This document shows, piece after piece, positions 8,465 through 17,701 of a DNA stretch of 64,000 bases. Source of the stretch: Mycolicibacterium moriokaense (GTDB lineage Bacteria > Actinomycetota > Actinomycetes > Mycobacteriales > Mycobacteriaceae); contig NZ_QQBJ01000007.1 in the NCBI RefSeq assembly GCF_003347205.1, positions 206,846 through 270,845 of the forward strand. The letters are read 5' to 3'. The first letter of the stretch is position 1. The number at the start of each line of letters is the position of its first letter. Position numbers and translations under genes: made by a program. Below the pieces are notes generated by a model. The model ran no database searches, was not told the origin of the DNA, and saw only the letters and a list, made by a program, of their open reading frames with translations.

Positions 8465-9828
8465 CCCGCACCGCCAGGATCTTCCTGGCCACCGCACTGG
8501 CTGTGATACTCGCAGGCGGCGTGGTGGTGTTGTGGCGCACCGCCGACAGCATCAGTCGCACCCACGTCGTCGCGTACTTCGAGAACGCCAACGGAATCTA
8601 TGCCGGCGACGATGTGCGCATCGTCGGTGTGCCGGTCGGCAGGATCGAGTCCATCGAGGCGCAACCCGAACAGGTCAAGATCTCGTTCTGGTACAACAGC
8701 AAGTACAAGGTGCCGAAGGACGCCAAGGCCGCGATCCTGTCGCCCACGCTGGTCACCGCGCGATCCATTCAGCTGACGCCCGCATACACCAGCGGTCCGG
8801 TGATGGACGACAACGCGATCATCCCGCGCGAACGCACCGCGGTCCCCGTGGAGTGGGACGAGGTCCGCAGACAGCTGGAGAAGCTCACCGAGACGCTGCA
8901 GCCGACCGAGCCGGGAGGGGTGAGTCCGCTGGGCTCGGTCATCAACACCGCCGCCGACAACCTTCGGGGCGAAGGCGCCAACATCCGCGATACCGTCATC
9001 AAGCTGTCGCAGGCCGTTTCGGCCCTCGGCGATCACAGCACCGACATCTTCTCCACCGTCAAGAACCTGGCGATCCTGGTGTCGGCGTTGCAGGACAGCA
9101 CCGACACCATGCGTCAGCTCAATCAGAACCTGGCGACCGTAACCGGTCTGCTGGCAAACGATCCCGACGAAGTCGCCAACGCGGTGCGCGACCTCAACAA
9201 CGTCGTCGGCGAGGTCAAGACGTTCGTGGCCGACAACCGCGAGGCGCTGGGCACCACGTCGGACAAGTTGGCGGGGGTGACCCAGGCGCTGACCGACAGC
9301 CTCGGCGACATCAAGCAGGTCCTGCACGTCACGCCGAACACGCTGCAGAACTACGTGAACATCTGGCAACCGGCACAGGGCGCGATCAGCAGCGTGCCGA
9401 TGCTCAACAACTTCGCCAACCCGATTTCGTTCCTGTGCGGCGCGATTCAGGCGGCGTCGCGACTGGGCGCCGAGCAGTCGGCGAAGCTCTGCGTGCAGTA
9501 CCTGGCGCCGATCATCAAGAACCGCCAGTACAACTTCCTGCCGTTGGCGCAGAACGTCTTCGTGGGTGCCACCACACGGCCCAACGAGCTCACTTACAGC
9601 GAGGACTGGCTGCGGCCGGATTACATTCCGCCGCAGGCGTCGCCGCCGGGTGACACCAGCCCACCGCCGGCAGAGAGCGGTCCGGCACCGGACCTCGGCG
9701 GTCCACCGCTGGCCGCCGAAGCAGGGGGCGCTGAGGGAGCTCCGATCACGCCGAACCCGGCCGACGGCCTGACCGGCTTGATGTTGCCGCCTGAGCCCAC
9801 ACCCGAACAAGGGAACGGGGGACCGTGA
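8461..9828 (+). CDS. mceD: MCE family protein, MceD position
   Basis: This 455-residue protein starts with a clear hydrophobic anchor (residues 8-25). The MCE domain carries GDDVRIVGVPVGRIESIEA. A helical domain follows with several short Asn/Asp-rich segments, then a Pro/Gly/Ala-rich tail of about 75 residues. It starts at ATG inside the mceC stop (ATGA). Its stop at 9826-9828 overlaps the first base of the mceE start, so the whole operon is translationally chained. Confidence 0.9.
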   Translation: MTRTARIFLATALAVILAGGVVVLWRTADSISRTHVVAYFENANGIYAGDDVRIVGVPVGRIESIEAQPEQVKISFWYNSKYKVPKDAKAAILSPTLVTARSIQLTPAYTSGPVMDDNAIIPRERTAVPVEWDEVRRQLEKLTETLQPTEPGGVSPLGSVINTAADNLRGEGANIRDTVIKLSQAVSALGDHSTDIFSTVKNLAILVSALQDSTDTMRQLNQNLATVTGLLANDPDEVANAVRDLNNVVGEVKTFVADNREALGTTSDKLAGVTQALTDSLGDIKQVLHVTPNTLQNYVNIWQPAQGAISSVPMLNNFANPISFLCGAIQAASRLGAEQSAKLCVQYLAPIIKNRQYNFLPLAQNVFVGATTRPNELTYSEDWLRPDYIPPQASPPGDTSPPPAESGPAPDLGGPPLAAEAGGAEGAPITPNPADGLTGLMLPPEPTPEQGNGGP

Positions 9829-10979
9829 TGCGACACAGGGTCTTTCACGCAACAGCGGTCGCGGTCGTGTCGGCCGGGCTGCTGGCCGGCTGCGCCGACT
9901 GGCGCGGACTCAACTCGGTGCCGCTCCCCGGCGTCGAAGGCGGCGGGCCGGGGGCGTTCATGATTCAGGCGCAGATGCCCGACGTGGACAACATCGAGCA
10001 GAATTCCCGCGTCAGAGTCGGCGATGTGAACGTCGGCCACATCAGGAAGATCGAGCGCCAGGGCTGGCATGCGCTGGTGACGATGGAGCTCGACGGGGAC
10101 GTCGATCTGCCGGCGAACGCGACGGCCAAGCTCGGCCAGACCAGCCTGCTGGGTTCGCTGCACATCGAGCTGGCGCCGCCGACCGACGTACCGCCGCAAG
10201 GCAAGCTGCACGAAGGATCGCTGATCCCGTTGTCGTCGTCGAGTGCGTATCCGAGCACCGAGCAGGCGCTGGCCGCGGTTGCGCTGTTGCTCAACGGCGG
10301 CGGTATCGGTCAGATCCAGGACATCACCGAGGCGTTGAGCACCGCGTTCGCTGGTCGCGAGAACGACCTGCGCAGCCTGATCGAGCAGCTCGACATCGCG
10401 ATCGGCCACCTCGACGACCAGAAGCACGACATCATCGCCGCTTCGGAGAGCCTGAACAACTTGGTCGGGCAGTTCGCCGACCAGAAACCAGTGGTGGACA
10501 AGGCGTTACAAACGATCCCCGATGCGCTGGCCGTGCTGCGGGACCAGCGCAACAACCTGGCCGAGGCGCTCACGCAGCTGGGCAGGTTCAGTGCGCTGGC
10601 CGCCGACTCGGTCAACCAGACCAAGGAGGCGCTGGTCGCCGAACTCAAGAATCTCGGCGCGGTGCTCGAGCAACTGGCCAACGCCGGTCCTGCGCTGACC
10701 CGGGCGCTCAGCTTCCTGCCCACCTTTCCCTTCCCCAAGGAGACGCTCACCAACTGGATGCGGGGCGACTACGCCAACTTGACGTTGATCGTCGACCTGA
10801 CCCTGAGCCGCATCGACTCCGGGTTCTTCACCGGAACGCGATGGGAGTGCGACCTGACATGGCTGGAGCTGCAATGGGGTCGCACCATCGGGCAGTTCCC
10901 CAGCCCATGCAACGCGGGCGGCCCGGGCACCGCGGGTAACCCGTTGACCGCTCCGTACCGGTTGGACCAGGGGCCCTAG
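9828..10979 (+). CDS. mceE: MCE family lipoprotein, MceE (Lpr) position
   Basis: This 383-residue protein is the lipoprotein member of the set. A signal peptide ends in the lipobox LLAGC with the lipidated Cys at residue 22. The MCE domain has NSRVRVGDVNVGHIRKIE, followed by the helical Mce domain. Every mycobacterial mce operon has a lipoprotein at the fifth position, which supports the assignment. The ATG at 9828 follows GGGGGA; the GTG at 9825 is an alternative start one codon upstream. It is followed closely by mceF. Confidence 0.9.
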   Translation: MRHRVFHATAVAVVSAGLLAGCADWRGLNSVPLPGVEGGGPGAFMIQAQMPDVDNIEQNSRVRVGDVNVGHIRKIERQGWHALVTMELDGDVDLPANATAKLGQTSLLGSLHIELAPPTDVPPQGKLHEGSLIPLSSSSAYPSTEQALAAVALLLNGGGIGQIQDITEALSTAFAGRENDLRSLIEQLDIAIGHLDDQKHDIIAASESLNNLVGQFADQKPVVDKALQTIPDALAVLRDQRNNLAEALTQLGRFSALAADSVNQTKEALVAELKNLGAVLEQLANAGPALTRALSFLPTFPFPKETLTNWMRGDYANLTLIVDLTLSRIDSGFFTGTRWECDLTWLELQWGRTIGQFPSPCNAGGPGTAGNPLTAPYRLDQGP

Positions 10980-10980
10980 C

Positions 10981-12471
10981 ATGCGTTTGACCCGTCAAAT
11001 CCTGATTCAGATGGCGATTTTCGCCGTCATAGCGACTACGGCGCTCGTGATCATGGTGTTCGCCTACATGCGGTTGCCCGCCTTCTTCGGCGTCGGCCAG
11101 TACCGCGTGACCGTGCAGTTGCCCGAGACGGGCGGGCTGTACCCGAGGAGCAATGTCACGTACCGAGGCGTCCAGGTCGGCGAGGTGAAGAGCGTCGATC
11201 TGACGGACTCCGGTGTGGCGGCGGTGCTGTCGCTGAACTCCGACGTCAGGATTCCCGCCGACCTCGACGCCGAGGTGCACAGTGTCTCCTCGGTCGGCGA
11301 GCAATACGTGCAGCTGCTCCCTCGCACCGGTGACGGCCCGGCGTTGAAGGACGGCGACGTCATCCCGCTGGACCGGACCACGGTTCCGACCGACATCAAC
11401 ACTGTCTTGAACCTGACAAATCGTGGCCTGGAGGCGATTCCGCAAGACAACCTGAGGACCGTCGTCGACGAGGCCTACACCGCCGTCGGCGGGTTGGGAC
11501 CCGAACTTCGCCGGCTGGTCACCGGCAGCACCACGCTGGCGATCGACGCCCGCGCGAACCTCGACCCGCTGACCGCCCTTGTCGACCAGTCAAAGCCGGT
11601 GCTGGACAGCCAGATCGACACCGCGGACTCGATCCAGGCGTGGGCGGCGAACCTGGCGAGTATCACCGGTCAGCTGCAGAGCCAGAATCCGGCGGTCGCG
11701 GGGATCTTGGAGAAGGGGCCGGGGGCCGCCGACGAGGTGCGGGCGCTTCTGGACCGACTGCGGCCCACGTTGCCGATCGTGCTGGCCAACCTGGTCAGCG
11801 TCGGCGAAGTGGCCGTCGCATACCAGCCGAGCCTCGAGCAGCTACTCGTACTGCTGCCGCAGGGCACCGCGGTCACCCAGGCGATCGGTGTGCACAAGCG
11901 GAACACGAAGCAGGACTACAAGGGCGATGCGCTGGTCTTCAACATGAACCTGCTGATCCCGGCGCTGCCCGCGCCGATACCCCTGCCGCCGCAGCAGTTG
12001 CCGCCGCCGTGCACCACCGGCTTCCTACCGGCTCAGCAGCAGCGGGTGCCCACCTTCGAGGACTACCCCGACAGGCCGCCGGGCGACGTGTACTGCCGGG
12101 TGCCGCAGGACGCGCCGTTCAACGTCCGGGGCGCCCGCAACCTGCCCTGCGTCACCGTCCCGGGCAAACGCGCGCCGACCTGGCAGGAGTGCGAAAGCGA
12201 CGAGAACTACGTGCCGCTCAACGACGGCTACAACTGGAAGGGCGACCCGAACGCGACCTTGTCCGGGCAGTCGGTCCCGGACCTGCCGCCTGCGGTCCCG
12301 CCTGCGGAATCGGTTCCCACTCCCGCTCCGATCGCGGCCGCCGAATACGATCCGGCGTCCGGCACCTACGTGGGACCGGACGGCCATGTGTACCAACAGG
12401 CCGACCTGGCCCACGGCGCCAACGAGAACCAAACGTGGCAGTCGATGCTGCTGCCCCCGACAGGCAACTGA
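10981..12471 (+). CDS. mceF: MCE family protein, MceF position
   Basis: This is the last Mce protein of the operon, 496 residues. It has an N-terminal membrane anchor (about residues 9-31) and an MCE domain with RSNVTYRGVQVGEVKSVDL. A helical region follows, then a long C-terminal extension with four to six Cys, Pro-rich stretches, and a WQEC and GPDGHVYQ motif typical of MceF. It starts one base after the mceE stop. No strong terminator hairpin is evident in the roughly 210 bp downstream. Confidence 0.9.
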   Translation: MRLTRQILIQMAIFAVIATTALVIMVFAYMRLPAFFGVGQYRVTVQLPETGGLYPRSNVTYRGVQVGEVKSVDLTDSGVAAVLSLNSDVRIPADLDAEVHSVSSVGEQYVQLLPRTGDGPALKDGDVIPLDRTTVPTDINTVLNLTNRGLEAIPQDNLRTVVDEAYTAVGGLGPELRRLVTGSTTLAIDARANLDPLTALVDQSKPVLDSQIDTADSIQAWAANLASITGQLQSQNPAVAGILEKGPGAADEVRALLDRLRPTLPIVLANLVSVGEVAVAYQPSLEQLLVLLPQGTAVTQAIGVHKRNTKQDYKGDALVFNMNLLIPALPAPIPLPPQQLPPPCTTGFLPAQQQRVPTFEDYPDRPPGDVYCRVPQDAPFNVRGARNLPCVTVPGKRAPTWQECESDENYVPLNDGYNWKGDPNATLSGQSVPDLPPAVPPAESVPTPAPIAAAEYDPASGTYVGPDGHVYQQADLAHGANENQTWQSMLLPPTGN

Positions 12472-12681
12472 GCGACGAGACGCCGGAGGCCGCGGGCGCG
12501 CGCGAGACCGGTTGCTTCGCAGCGATATCGGCGCTGTTGTGGTTTCGGCGTGCGGATGGCCAGACTGTAGGCCCGCGGCGGTGCCGTCGGAGCAACCTGG
12601 CGACAAATGCGCTAAGAAGCTATTAGCTGCAGATTCGATTGAATGTAATTCTCTGAGCAAATTCTGATTAGGCAACGAGCC
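12472..12681. other. Intergenic region between convergent mceF and TetR
   Basis: These 210 bp separate two convergent genes. The last 60 bp are unusually AT-rich for this genome. I see a weak inverted repeat, CAGCG/CGCTG, around 12518-12536, and no convincing ORF, tRNA or strong hairpin. Transcription termination may occur here, but the sequence does not show a clear signal. Confidence 0.35.
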
Positions 12682-13260
12682 TCAGCCTCGCAGCCGCGCG
12701 ATCCAGTCGATCGTGGCGGTCGCGATCGGTTCGACATCGGCGGCGTCGTCGCACATCGCGGCCATCAGGGACGCCTCCGACATGGTTGCGATGAGCACAC
12801 GGGAGAGCAGCTGGCCCCGCTTGGACGAATCCACGTCGAGCACCCCCATCCAGCGATGGAAGAAGGCCAGCGTGTGTTGCCGGCGGAGTTCTTCGAAGTC
12901 GGCGGGTACGTCACCGGAGGCCATCGTCATCGCCGCCCGCCGGTTGTCCCAAATCGCAGTCAGATACGCCCGCACGTGCACGGCGAACGCGTGCTGACTG
13001 TCGAGGTCGCCGGCCTTGGGGGTGGCTTCGGCGACGCGGTGCTCGACCTCCGTCGACAGCCGGTCGTAGATCGCGAGAAACAGTTCCTTCTTACCCCCGA
13101 AGTGGTGGTAGATGCTGCCGATGCTGGCACCCGAGCAGTCGACGATGTCGGCCATCGTCGCCGCGGAGAATCCCTGGGCGCAGAACACCTGCGTCGCCGC
13201 GTCGAGGATTCGCTGCTGGGTGGCGTCGGTTCTCGCCCAACGCCGCGTCGGCGTCGTCAT
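12682..13260 (-). CDS. TetR family transcriptional regulator next to mce genes
   Basis: This 192-residue TetR has the HTH MADIVDCSGASIGSIYHHFG followed by GKKELF, and a helical C-terminal domain. The ATG at 13260 is preferred; a GTG two codons upstream is possible. It is divergent from the mce-associated genes, with a strong inverted repeat between them (13293-13328), and convergent with mceF. It is therefore the best local candidate for controlling the mce-associated pair, perhaps also the mce operon. It is a single-domain TetR, unlike the double-domain Mce3R. Confidence 0.87.
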   Translation of the reverse strand: MTTPTRRWARTDATQQRILDAATQVFCAQGFSAATMADIVDCSGASIGSIYHHFGGKKELFLAIYDRLSTEVEHRVAEATPKAGDLDSQHAFAVHVRAYLTAIWDNRRAAMTMASGDVPADFEELRRQHTLAFFHRWMGVLDVDSSKRGQLLSRVLIATMSEASLMAAMCDDAADVEPIATATIDWIARLRG

Positions 13261-13292
13261 GCGCACAAGCTAGCGCAGCCCACGCGTCTTTT

Positions 13293-13328
13293 TGGAAAGT
13301 TGTTCTAGAAGAATGCCGCGACTTTCCA
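13293..13328. promoter_or_regulatory. Candidate operator between TetR and mce-associated genes
   Basis: The arms TGGAAAGT (13293-13300) and ACTTTCCA (13321-13328) are a perfect 8-bp inverted repeat with a 20-bp spacer. An inner palindrome TTCTAGAA (13303-13310) lies between them. The position, about 30 bp upstream of the TetR start and 120 bp before the mas gene, fits an autoregulatory TetR operator. Binding is inferred. Confidence 0.5.
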
Positions 13329-13446
13329 TTTTTCACGTCCGTCCGAGTGGCCGCCGGTAACCTCCCAGATTCCGACACGTACGTTGGACCGGACAGCACG
13401 CGTAGCCGCTGGCCGTGACGGCGCGGCGCACCACCGAGGAGCAAAC

Positions 13447-14130
13447 ATGGCAGACGATGCTGCTGCACCCGATGGCGAATCCGAGGAGGCGCCGGACGTC
13501 GGCGACGAGGAGAGCACCGGCGACGAGGAGAGCACCGGCGACGAGGGCACACCCGCCGAGGTTGCCGGCGACGACGCCGGAGACGACGAGAACGCCGACG
13601 CCGAGGACGATGAAACCGACGTCGAGCAGACGCCAGCCAAGGCTCGGATGTCGCATGTCCGGCTCGCGACCACCCTCGGTCTGGTGGCCGTCGTCGCGCT
13701 GGCGGGGCTGTGCGGGTGGCTGGGCTTCCGCACCTTCCAGTCGCACCAGGCGGCCCAGCAGCGCAGCCTGTTCCTGCAGGTGGGTCGCCAGGCGGCGCTG
13801 AACCTGACGACCATCGACTACGAACACGCCGACGAGGACGTACAGCGCGTCTTGGACTCCTCGACGGGCACCTTCTACGACGACTTCCAGGCACGCGCGC
13901 AGCCCTTCAAAGAGGTTGTCAAGCAAGCGAAGTCGAAATCCGTCGGCACCATCGCCGAAGCCGGCGTCGAATCGATCACCGGGGACGGCGCGCAGGTGCT
14001 GGTCGCGGTAACCGTCAAATCGTCCAATGCCGGTGCGGCCGAACAGGAGCCACGTGCCTGGCGGATGCGTATCACTGTGCAGAAGGTCGGCGACGAAGCG
14101 AAGGTGTCCAACGTGGAGTTCGTATCATGA
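13447..14130 (+). CDS. Mce-associated membrane protein 1
   Basis: This 227-residue protein has a very acidic, low-complexity N-terminus (about 60 residues, Asp/Glu/Ala-rich), one membrane segment (about residues 73-93) and an extracytoplasmic alpha/beta domain. This is the typical architecture of the mas proteins that follow mce operons and stabilise the complex. The ATG at 13447 follows CGAGGAG; an upstream in-frame ATG at 13384 lacks a site. An 18-bp tandem duplication inside the acidic tail doubles the DEESTG unit. The stop overlaps the next gene (ATGA). Confidence 0.87.
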   Translation: MADDAAAPDGESEEAPDVGDEESTGDEESTGDEGTPAEVAGDDAGDDENADAEDDETDVEQTPAKARMSHVRLATTLGLVAVVALAGLCGWLGFRTFQSHQAAQQRSLFLQVGRQAALNLTTIDYEHADEDVQRVLDSSTGTFYDDFQARAQPFKEVVKQAKSKSVGTIAEAGVESITGDGAQVLVAVTVKSSNAGAAEQEPRAWRMRITVQKVGDEAKVSNVEFVS

Positions 14131-14819
14131 GTGACAACAAGCACGTCGGTGAAGAGACGGTGGACGACGACGCGGCTCGAGTGGAGGTCGGCGCTGACAC
14201 CGAGGCCGACGAGACGACCGAGACGACCGAGACGACCGAGACGACCGAGACGTCGGGTAGGCATGCCGCCCCCGACGTGGAGATCACCGAAGAAGACGAG
14301 GCCGCGGTCGCCAGTTTCGCCGAGCCCAAACGGAAGACGGACTGGTCGCGGGTCGTCGCATTCGGTCTGCTTCCTGCGCTCGCCTTTCTGTTGGTCATCG
14401 CTGCCGGCGTGCTGAAATTCATGGACTCCGGCGTCCGCGAGAGCGATGTCGCTCGTGAGAAGTCGATGCAGGCCGCGACCGAGGGCACCATAGCGTTGCT
14501 CTCGTACAAGCCCGACACCGTCGAACAGCAGTTGACGGCCGCACGGGACCGGCTGACCGGTGAATTCCGGGATGAGTACACCGACCTGACCAACAACGTC
14601 GTCATCCCCGGCGCCAAGCAGAAGCAGATCTCGGCGGTGGCCAGCGTCCCGGGCGCATCGTCGGTGTCGGCCAACCCCGGTGAGGCGGTCGTGCTGCTGT
14701 TCGTCAACCAGACGGTGACCGTCGGAAACTCCGCACCCACCGACACCGCATCCAGTGTGCGCCTGACGCTGAACAAGGTCGGCGACCGCTGGCTGATCTC
14801 GAAGTTCGAACCGGTCTAG
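14127..14819 (+). CDS. Mce-associated membrane protein 2
   Basis: This 230-residue protein is a paralogue of the preceding gene in layout: an acidic disordered N-terminus, one membrane helix near residues 76-96, then an exported domain with conserved VIPGAKQKQISAVASVPGA and a final strand pair ending in DRWLISKFEPV. A 9-bp unit GAGACGACC is repeated four times (14211-14246) and encodes a Glu-Thr-Thr run. It probably works with the first mas protein at the Mce transporter. It starts in the stop of the first mas gene. Confidence 0.87.
   Translation: MSDNKHVGEETVDDDAARVEVGADTEADETTETTETTETTETSGRHAAPDVEITEEDEAAVASFAEPKRKTDWSRVVAFGLLPALAFLLVIAAGVLKFMDSGVRESDVAREKSMQAATEGTIALLSYKPDTVEQQLTAARDRLTGEFRDEYTDLTNNVVIPGAKQKQISAVASVPGASSVSANPGEAVVLLFVNQTVTVGNSAPTDTASSVRLTLNKVGDRWLISKFEPV
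14211..14246. repeat. 9-bp tandem repeat (four copies) in mas gene
   Basis: GAGACGACC occurs four times head to tail, with a fifth degenerate copy after it. It encodes ETT units in the cytoplasmic acidic tail. Such in-frame 9-bp repeats can change copy number by slippage without breaking the frame, so the tail length may vary between strains. Confidence 0.85.
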
Positions 14820-14826
14820 CCCGCTG

Positions 14827-15732
14827 GTGAGGGAGCCGGAGTGGATTGACATCGCGACCCCCTCGGTTCAGCTGCGCGCATTGACGTGGGGCTCGCCTGA
14901 TGCGCCGATCGCGTTGTGCCTGCATGGGTTTCCCGACACTGCGTGGGGCTGGCGCAAAGTCACGCCACGGCTCGTCGACGCGGGCTGGCGCGTGGTGGCC
15001 CCGTTCATGCGGGGCTACGCACCGTCGTCGATCGCCGCCGACGGCAGTTACCACGTCGGCGCGTTGATGGACGACGCGCTGCGCGTGCTGGACGCCGCGG
15101 GGCCGACCGGCCGTGACGTGGTGATCGGCCACGATTGGGGTGCGATGACGGCCGCCGGGCTTGCCGCACTGCCGGACAGCCCGTTCGTCCGGTCGGTGAT
15201 CATGTCGATACCCCCTTTCGCGGCATACCAACCGTGGGGCCGCGCGCCCGATCAACTACGGCTGGTGGCGCAGATTCCCCGGCAACTGCTGCGCAGCTGG
15301 TACATCATGTATTTCCAATTGCCTTGGCTGCCTGAGCTTTCCGCGTCGCACGTGGTGCCGATGCTGTGGCGGCAGTGGTCGCCGGGCTATGACGAGGCGG
15401 ACGAGGACGTCGGCTTCGTCGAGGACGCCATCGGCGCACCCGAGAACTGGCGCGCCGCAATCACCATGTACAGGCAGAACTTTCGCGGCACCAAGCCGCC
15501 CGGCGATTACGCCGACCTGCATGCGCTGTTCATGAAGCCGCCTGCGATGCCGTTCCTCTACCTGCACGGCGACGACGACGGCTGCATGGCGCCCGATTAC
15601 ATCGCCTGGGTCGAGCGCTTGCTGTCGCCGGATTCAGACGCGTTCGTGGTCGAGGGCGCGGGGCACTTCCTTCAGCTCGAGCAGCCCGACGAGGTCGCAC
15701 GGCACATCGTCGGCTTCATCGGGCGCGTCTGA
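14827..15732 (+). CDS. Epoxide hydrolase-like alpha/beta hydrolase
   Basis: This 301-residue enzyme has the HGFPD oxyanion motif (residues about 35-39) and GHDWG with an aspartate nucleophile, the pattern of epoxide hydrolases and haloalkane-dehalogenase relatives rather than esterases. The catalytic His is in EGAGHFLQLE near the C-terminus. Tyr residues in the cap region could activate the epoxide. It likely hydrolyses epoxides of lipids or xenobiotics in the cytoplasm. The GTG start at 14827 is close behind the mas operon and may share its transcript. The next gene follows 14 bp downstream. Confidence 0.82.
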   Translation: MREPEWIDIATPSVQLRALTWGSPDAPIALCLHGFPDTAWGWRKVTPRLVDAGWRVVAPFMRGYAPSSIAADGSYHVGALMDDALRVLDAAGPTGRDVVIGHDWGAMTAAGLAALPDSPFVRSVIMSIPPFAAYQPWGRAPDQLRLVAQIPRQLLRSWYIMYFQLPWLPELSASHVVPMLWRQWSPGYDEADEDVGFVEDAIGAPENWRAAITMYRQNFRGTKPPGDYADLHALFMKPPAMPFLYLHGDDDGCMAPDYIAWVERLLSPDSDAFVVEGAGHFLQLEQPDEVARHIVGFIGRV

Positions 15733-15746
15733 CCGGGGTCCAGGCG

Positions 15747-17003
15747 ATGGACCGGCTCGCAGCGGTCGACGCGCAGGCGTACTGGATAGCGGAGAAGATA
15801 CCCAGCGACCAGTTCCTGCTCTACGGGTTCGCAGGCGTCCCTGCGGATCTGGAACAGGCGATGGACGAGGTACGCACCCGGGCGAACGCGTGCGCGGACC
15901 TTCGGCTGCGGGTCCGCGACGGTGGACCGTTGGTCTACCCGGCGTGGGCGAGCGGCGTGGTGCAACCGGACCGCTTCACGGTGCACGCGCTGGAGGACAA
16001 CAGCTGGGCGGGCTGTCTGGCCGCTGTGTGCGCACTGGCCGAGGACCAACTCGACCCGCGGCTGTGGCCGTGGCGGATGCACGTCTTCACCGACATCGAC
16101 GGCGTGCCGAACACGCCGGGGGCGGGGACGGTAGTCGTCGTGCAGATGTCGCATGCACTCGCCGACGGCGCGCGGTCGTCGGCGCTGGCGGCCTGGCTGT
16201 TCGGTCGCGCGGTCGACATCGCGCCGGTGAGCACGCCACGGCTGCGCGGCGTCAGGCTTCCGTGGCGCAGCGTGCGCGCCGCGACGGCTCACCGCCGGCT
16301 GGTCCGTGACACCGAGGCCGGTGTGGTGCCCCCGCAGGCGGACTCGCGCCCCGCGCTTCGCAGCAATTCTCGACCCGCGGGCATACGCAGCGTGCGCACC
16401 CTGATCCGGCACCGCGATCGGCTGCCCGGTCCGACCGTGACGATCGGTGTCCTGTGTGCGGTGTCGACCGCGCTGTCGGGCCAGCTGCGCGAGCTGGGCG
16501 ACGATCCGTCAACGCTGGGGGCCGAGGTTCCGATGGCCAAATCCGTTGCCCGCGAGGCGCACAACCACTACGGCAACGTGAGTATCGGGCTCTACCCCGA
16601 GCTGGGCCTCGACGAGCGGGCCGACAGAATCGCCGCCGACCTGGCGGATCGTCGTCGACGCGCCGCACACCCGGCGATGCGGGCAGCCAGCCGGGCGTTC
16701 GCCGCCGTGCCCGCGCCGCTGCTGCGCTGGGGGGTCGCGCAATTCGATCCGACCGTCCGCTCGCCGCTCGTCACCGGCAACACCGTGGTCTCCAGCGTGA
16801 ACAGGGGGCCTGCGGACCTCCGCTTCGGCGACGTGCCCGTGGTGGTGACGGCCGGCTACCCGGCGCTGTCTCCGATGATGGGCGTCGTGCACGGCGTGCA
16901 CGGCATCGGCGACACCATTGCCGTCAGTGTTCATGCCGCGGAGTCGGCGATCGGCGAGGTCGACCAATACCTCGCCCGGCTCGACGCCGCGCTGTCGGGC
17001 TGA
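15747..17003 (+). CDS. WS/DGAT-like acyltransferase (DUF1298 family)
   Basis: This 418-residue protein resembles mycobacterial wax-ester-synthase/diacylglycerol acyltransferases but is shorter than the usual 450-480. The active-site motif HHxxxDG appears as SHALADG, so the catalytic second His and the DG are kept while the first His is Ser. The C-terminal block with NTVVSSVNRGP and GYPALSPMMGV matches the family. The reaction would join an acyl-CoA to an alcohol or diacylglycerol, but the altered motif and length make the substrate uncertain. It is 14 bp downstream of the epoxide hydrolase, probably one operon. Confidence 0.7.
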   Translation: MDRLAAVDAQAYWIAEKIPSDQFLLYGFAGVPADLEQAMDEVRTRANACADLRLRVRDGGPLVYPAWASGVVQPDRFTVHALEDNSWAGCLAAVCALAEDQLDPRLWPWRMHVFTDIDGVPNTPGAGTVVVVQMSHALADGARSSALAAWLFGRAVDIAPVSTPRLRGVRLPWRSVRAATAHRRLVRDTEAGVVPPQADSRPALRSNSRPAGIRSVRTLIRHRDRLPGPTVTIGVLCAVSTALSGQLRELGDDPSTLGAEVPMAKSVAREAHNHYGNVSIGLYPELGLDERADRIAADLADRRRRAAHPAMRAASRAFAAVPAPLLRWGVAQFDPTVRSPLVTGNTVVSSVNRGPADLRFGDVPVVVTAGYPALSPMMGVVHGVHGIGDTIAVSVHAAESAIGEVDQYLARLDAALSG

Positions 17004-17013
17004 GCGGCTCGGT

Positions 17014-17625
17014 CTAGGCGCCGCGCAACAGCCCGAACGCCCAGTTCGTGCCGAAGCCGCACCGCAGGGCGAGGTGGATCCAGAGCAATGCGTAGGCCTC
17101 GAACAATCGGGCAAGGTCGAGGCCACCCGCGTCGACGGTCTCGAACCCTAATTCGGTGACGAGGCTGCCGGTGATCTGCTTGGCGTCGTCATGGTCACCG
17201 CAGATGAACATTACCGGCGCAGAGGGTAATTGCGGGTGGTCCATCATCGGCGCGCCGATCTGGTTCATCGCCTTGCAGACCCGCGCTCCGGGTGACCACG
17301 CCGCTACCTGCTCCGCACCCGATGTCGTATGCCCGACTTCCAACGCCGAGAAATCATCGGTCAGCGGGTTGGTGCAGTCGATGACGACCTTTCCGGACAG
17401 GTCGCCGCATGCCGCGACCGCCTGGGCGGTACCTTGCCACGGAGTACACAGGACCACGACCTCGCTGTGGGCCGCTGCCTGCGAATTCGATGTGACGGCA
17501 TCGCCGAGATCGGAGTATTTCGGGTCGGCGGGGGAGCGGACGCCGTAGATGACGTCATGGTCCGCCTGTCAGGCTCCACCGAGAGCGCGCCCGACATTTC
17601 CGGCTCCGATGATGGCGATTCTCAC
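17014..17625 (-). pseudogene. NADPH-dependent F420 reductase-like gene with in-frame TGA
   Basis: Read from a GTG at 17625, the frame begins VRIAIIGAGNVGRALGGA, a perfect nucleotide-binding start, then meets TGA at 17571-17569. The same frame continues QADHDVIYGVRSPADP and runs to 17014 with a full F420-reductase/NADP oxidoreductase-like domain, including CTPWQ and VIDCTNPL. The loop across the stop is about one codon shorter than in relatives, so a small deletion is likely. A GTG at 17457 could start a fragment without the cofactor loop. It may be a pseudogene or a sequencing error. Confidence 0.7.
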
Positions 17626-17701
17626 GGGGGCTACGCTCTACGGCCGTGCGGTCAGGGCGGGTAAGACCGCACTTTAAGGTGCAACGCACCGGGAGGTAAG
17701 T

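Noticed and set aside
17569-17571. TGA as a possible selenocysteine codon in the F420-reductase-like gene
   Set aside because: The stop falls in the Rossmann loop rather than an active-site position, the loop is also short by about a codon, and mycobacteria have no known selenocysteine use in this family.
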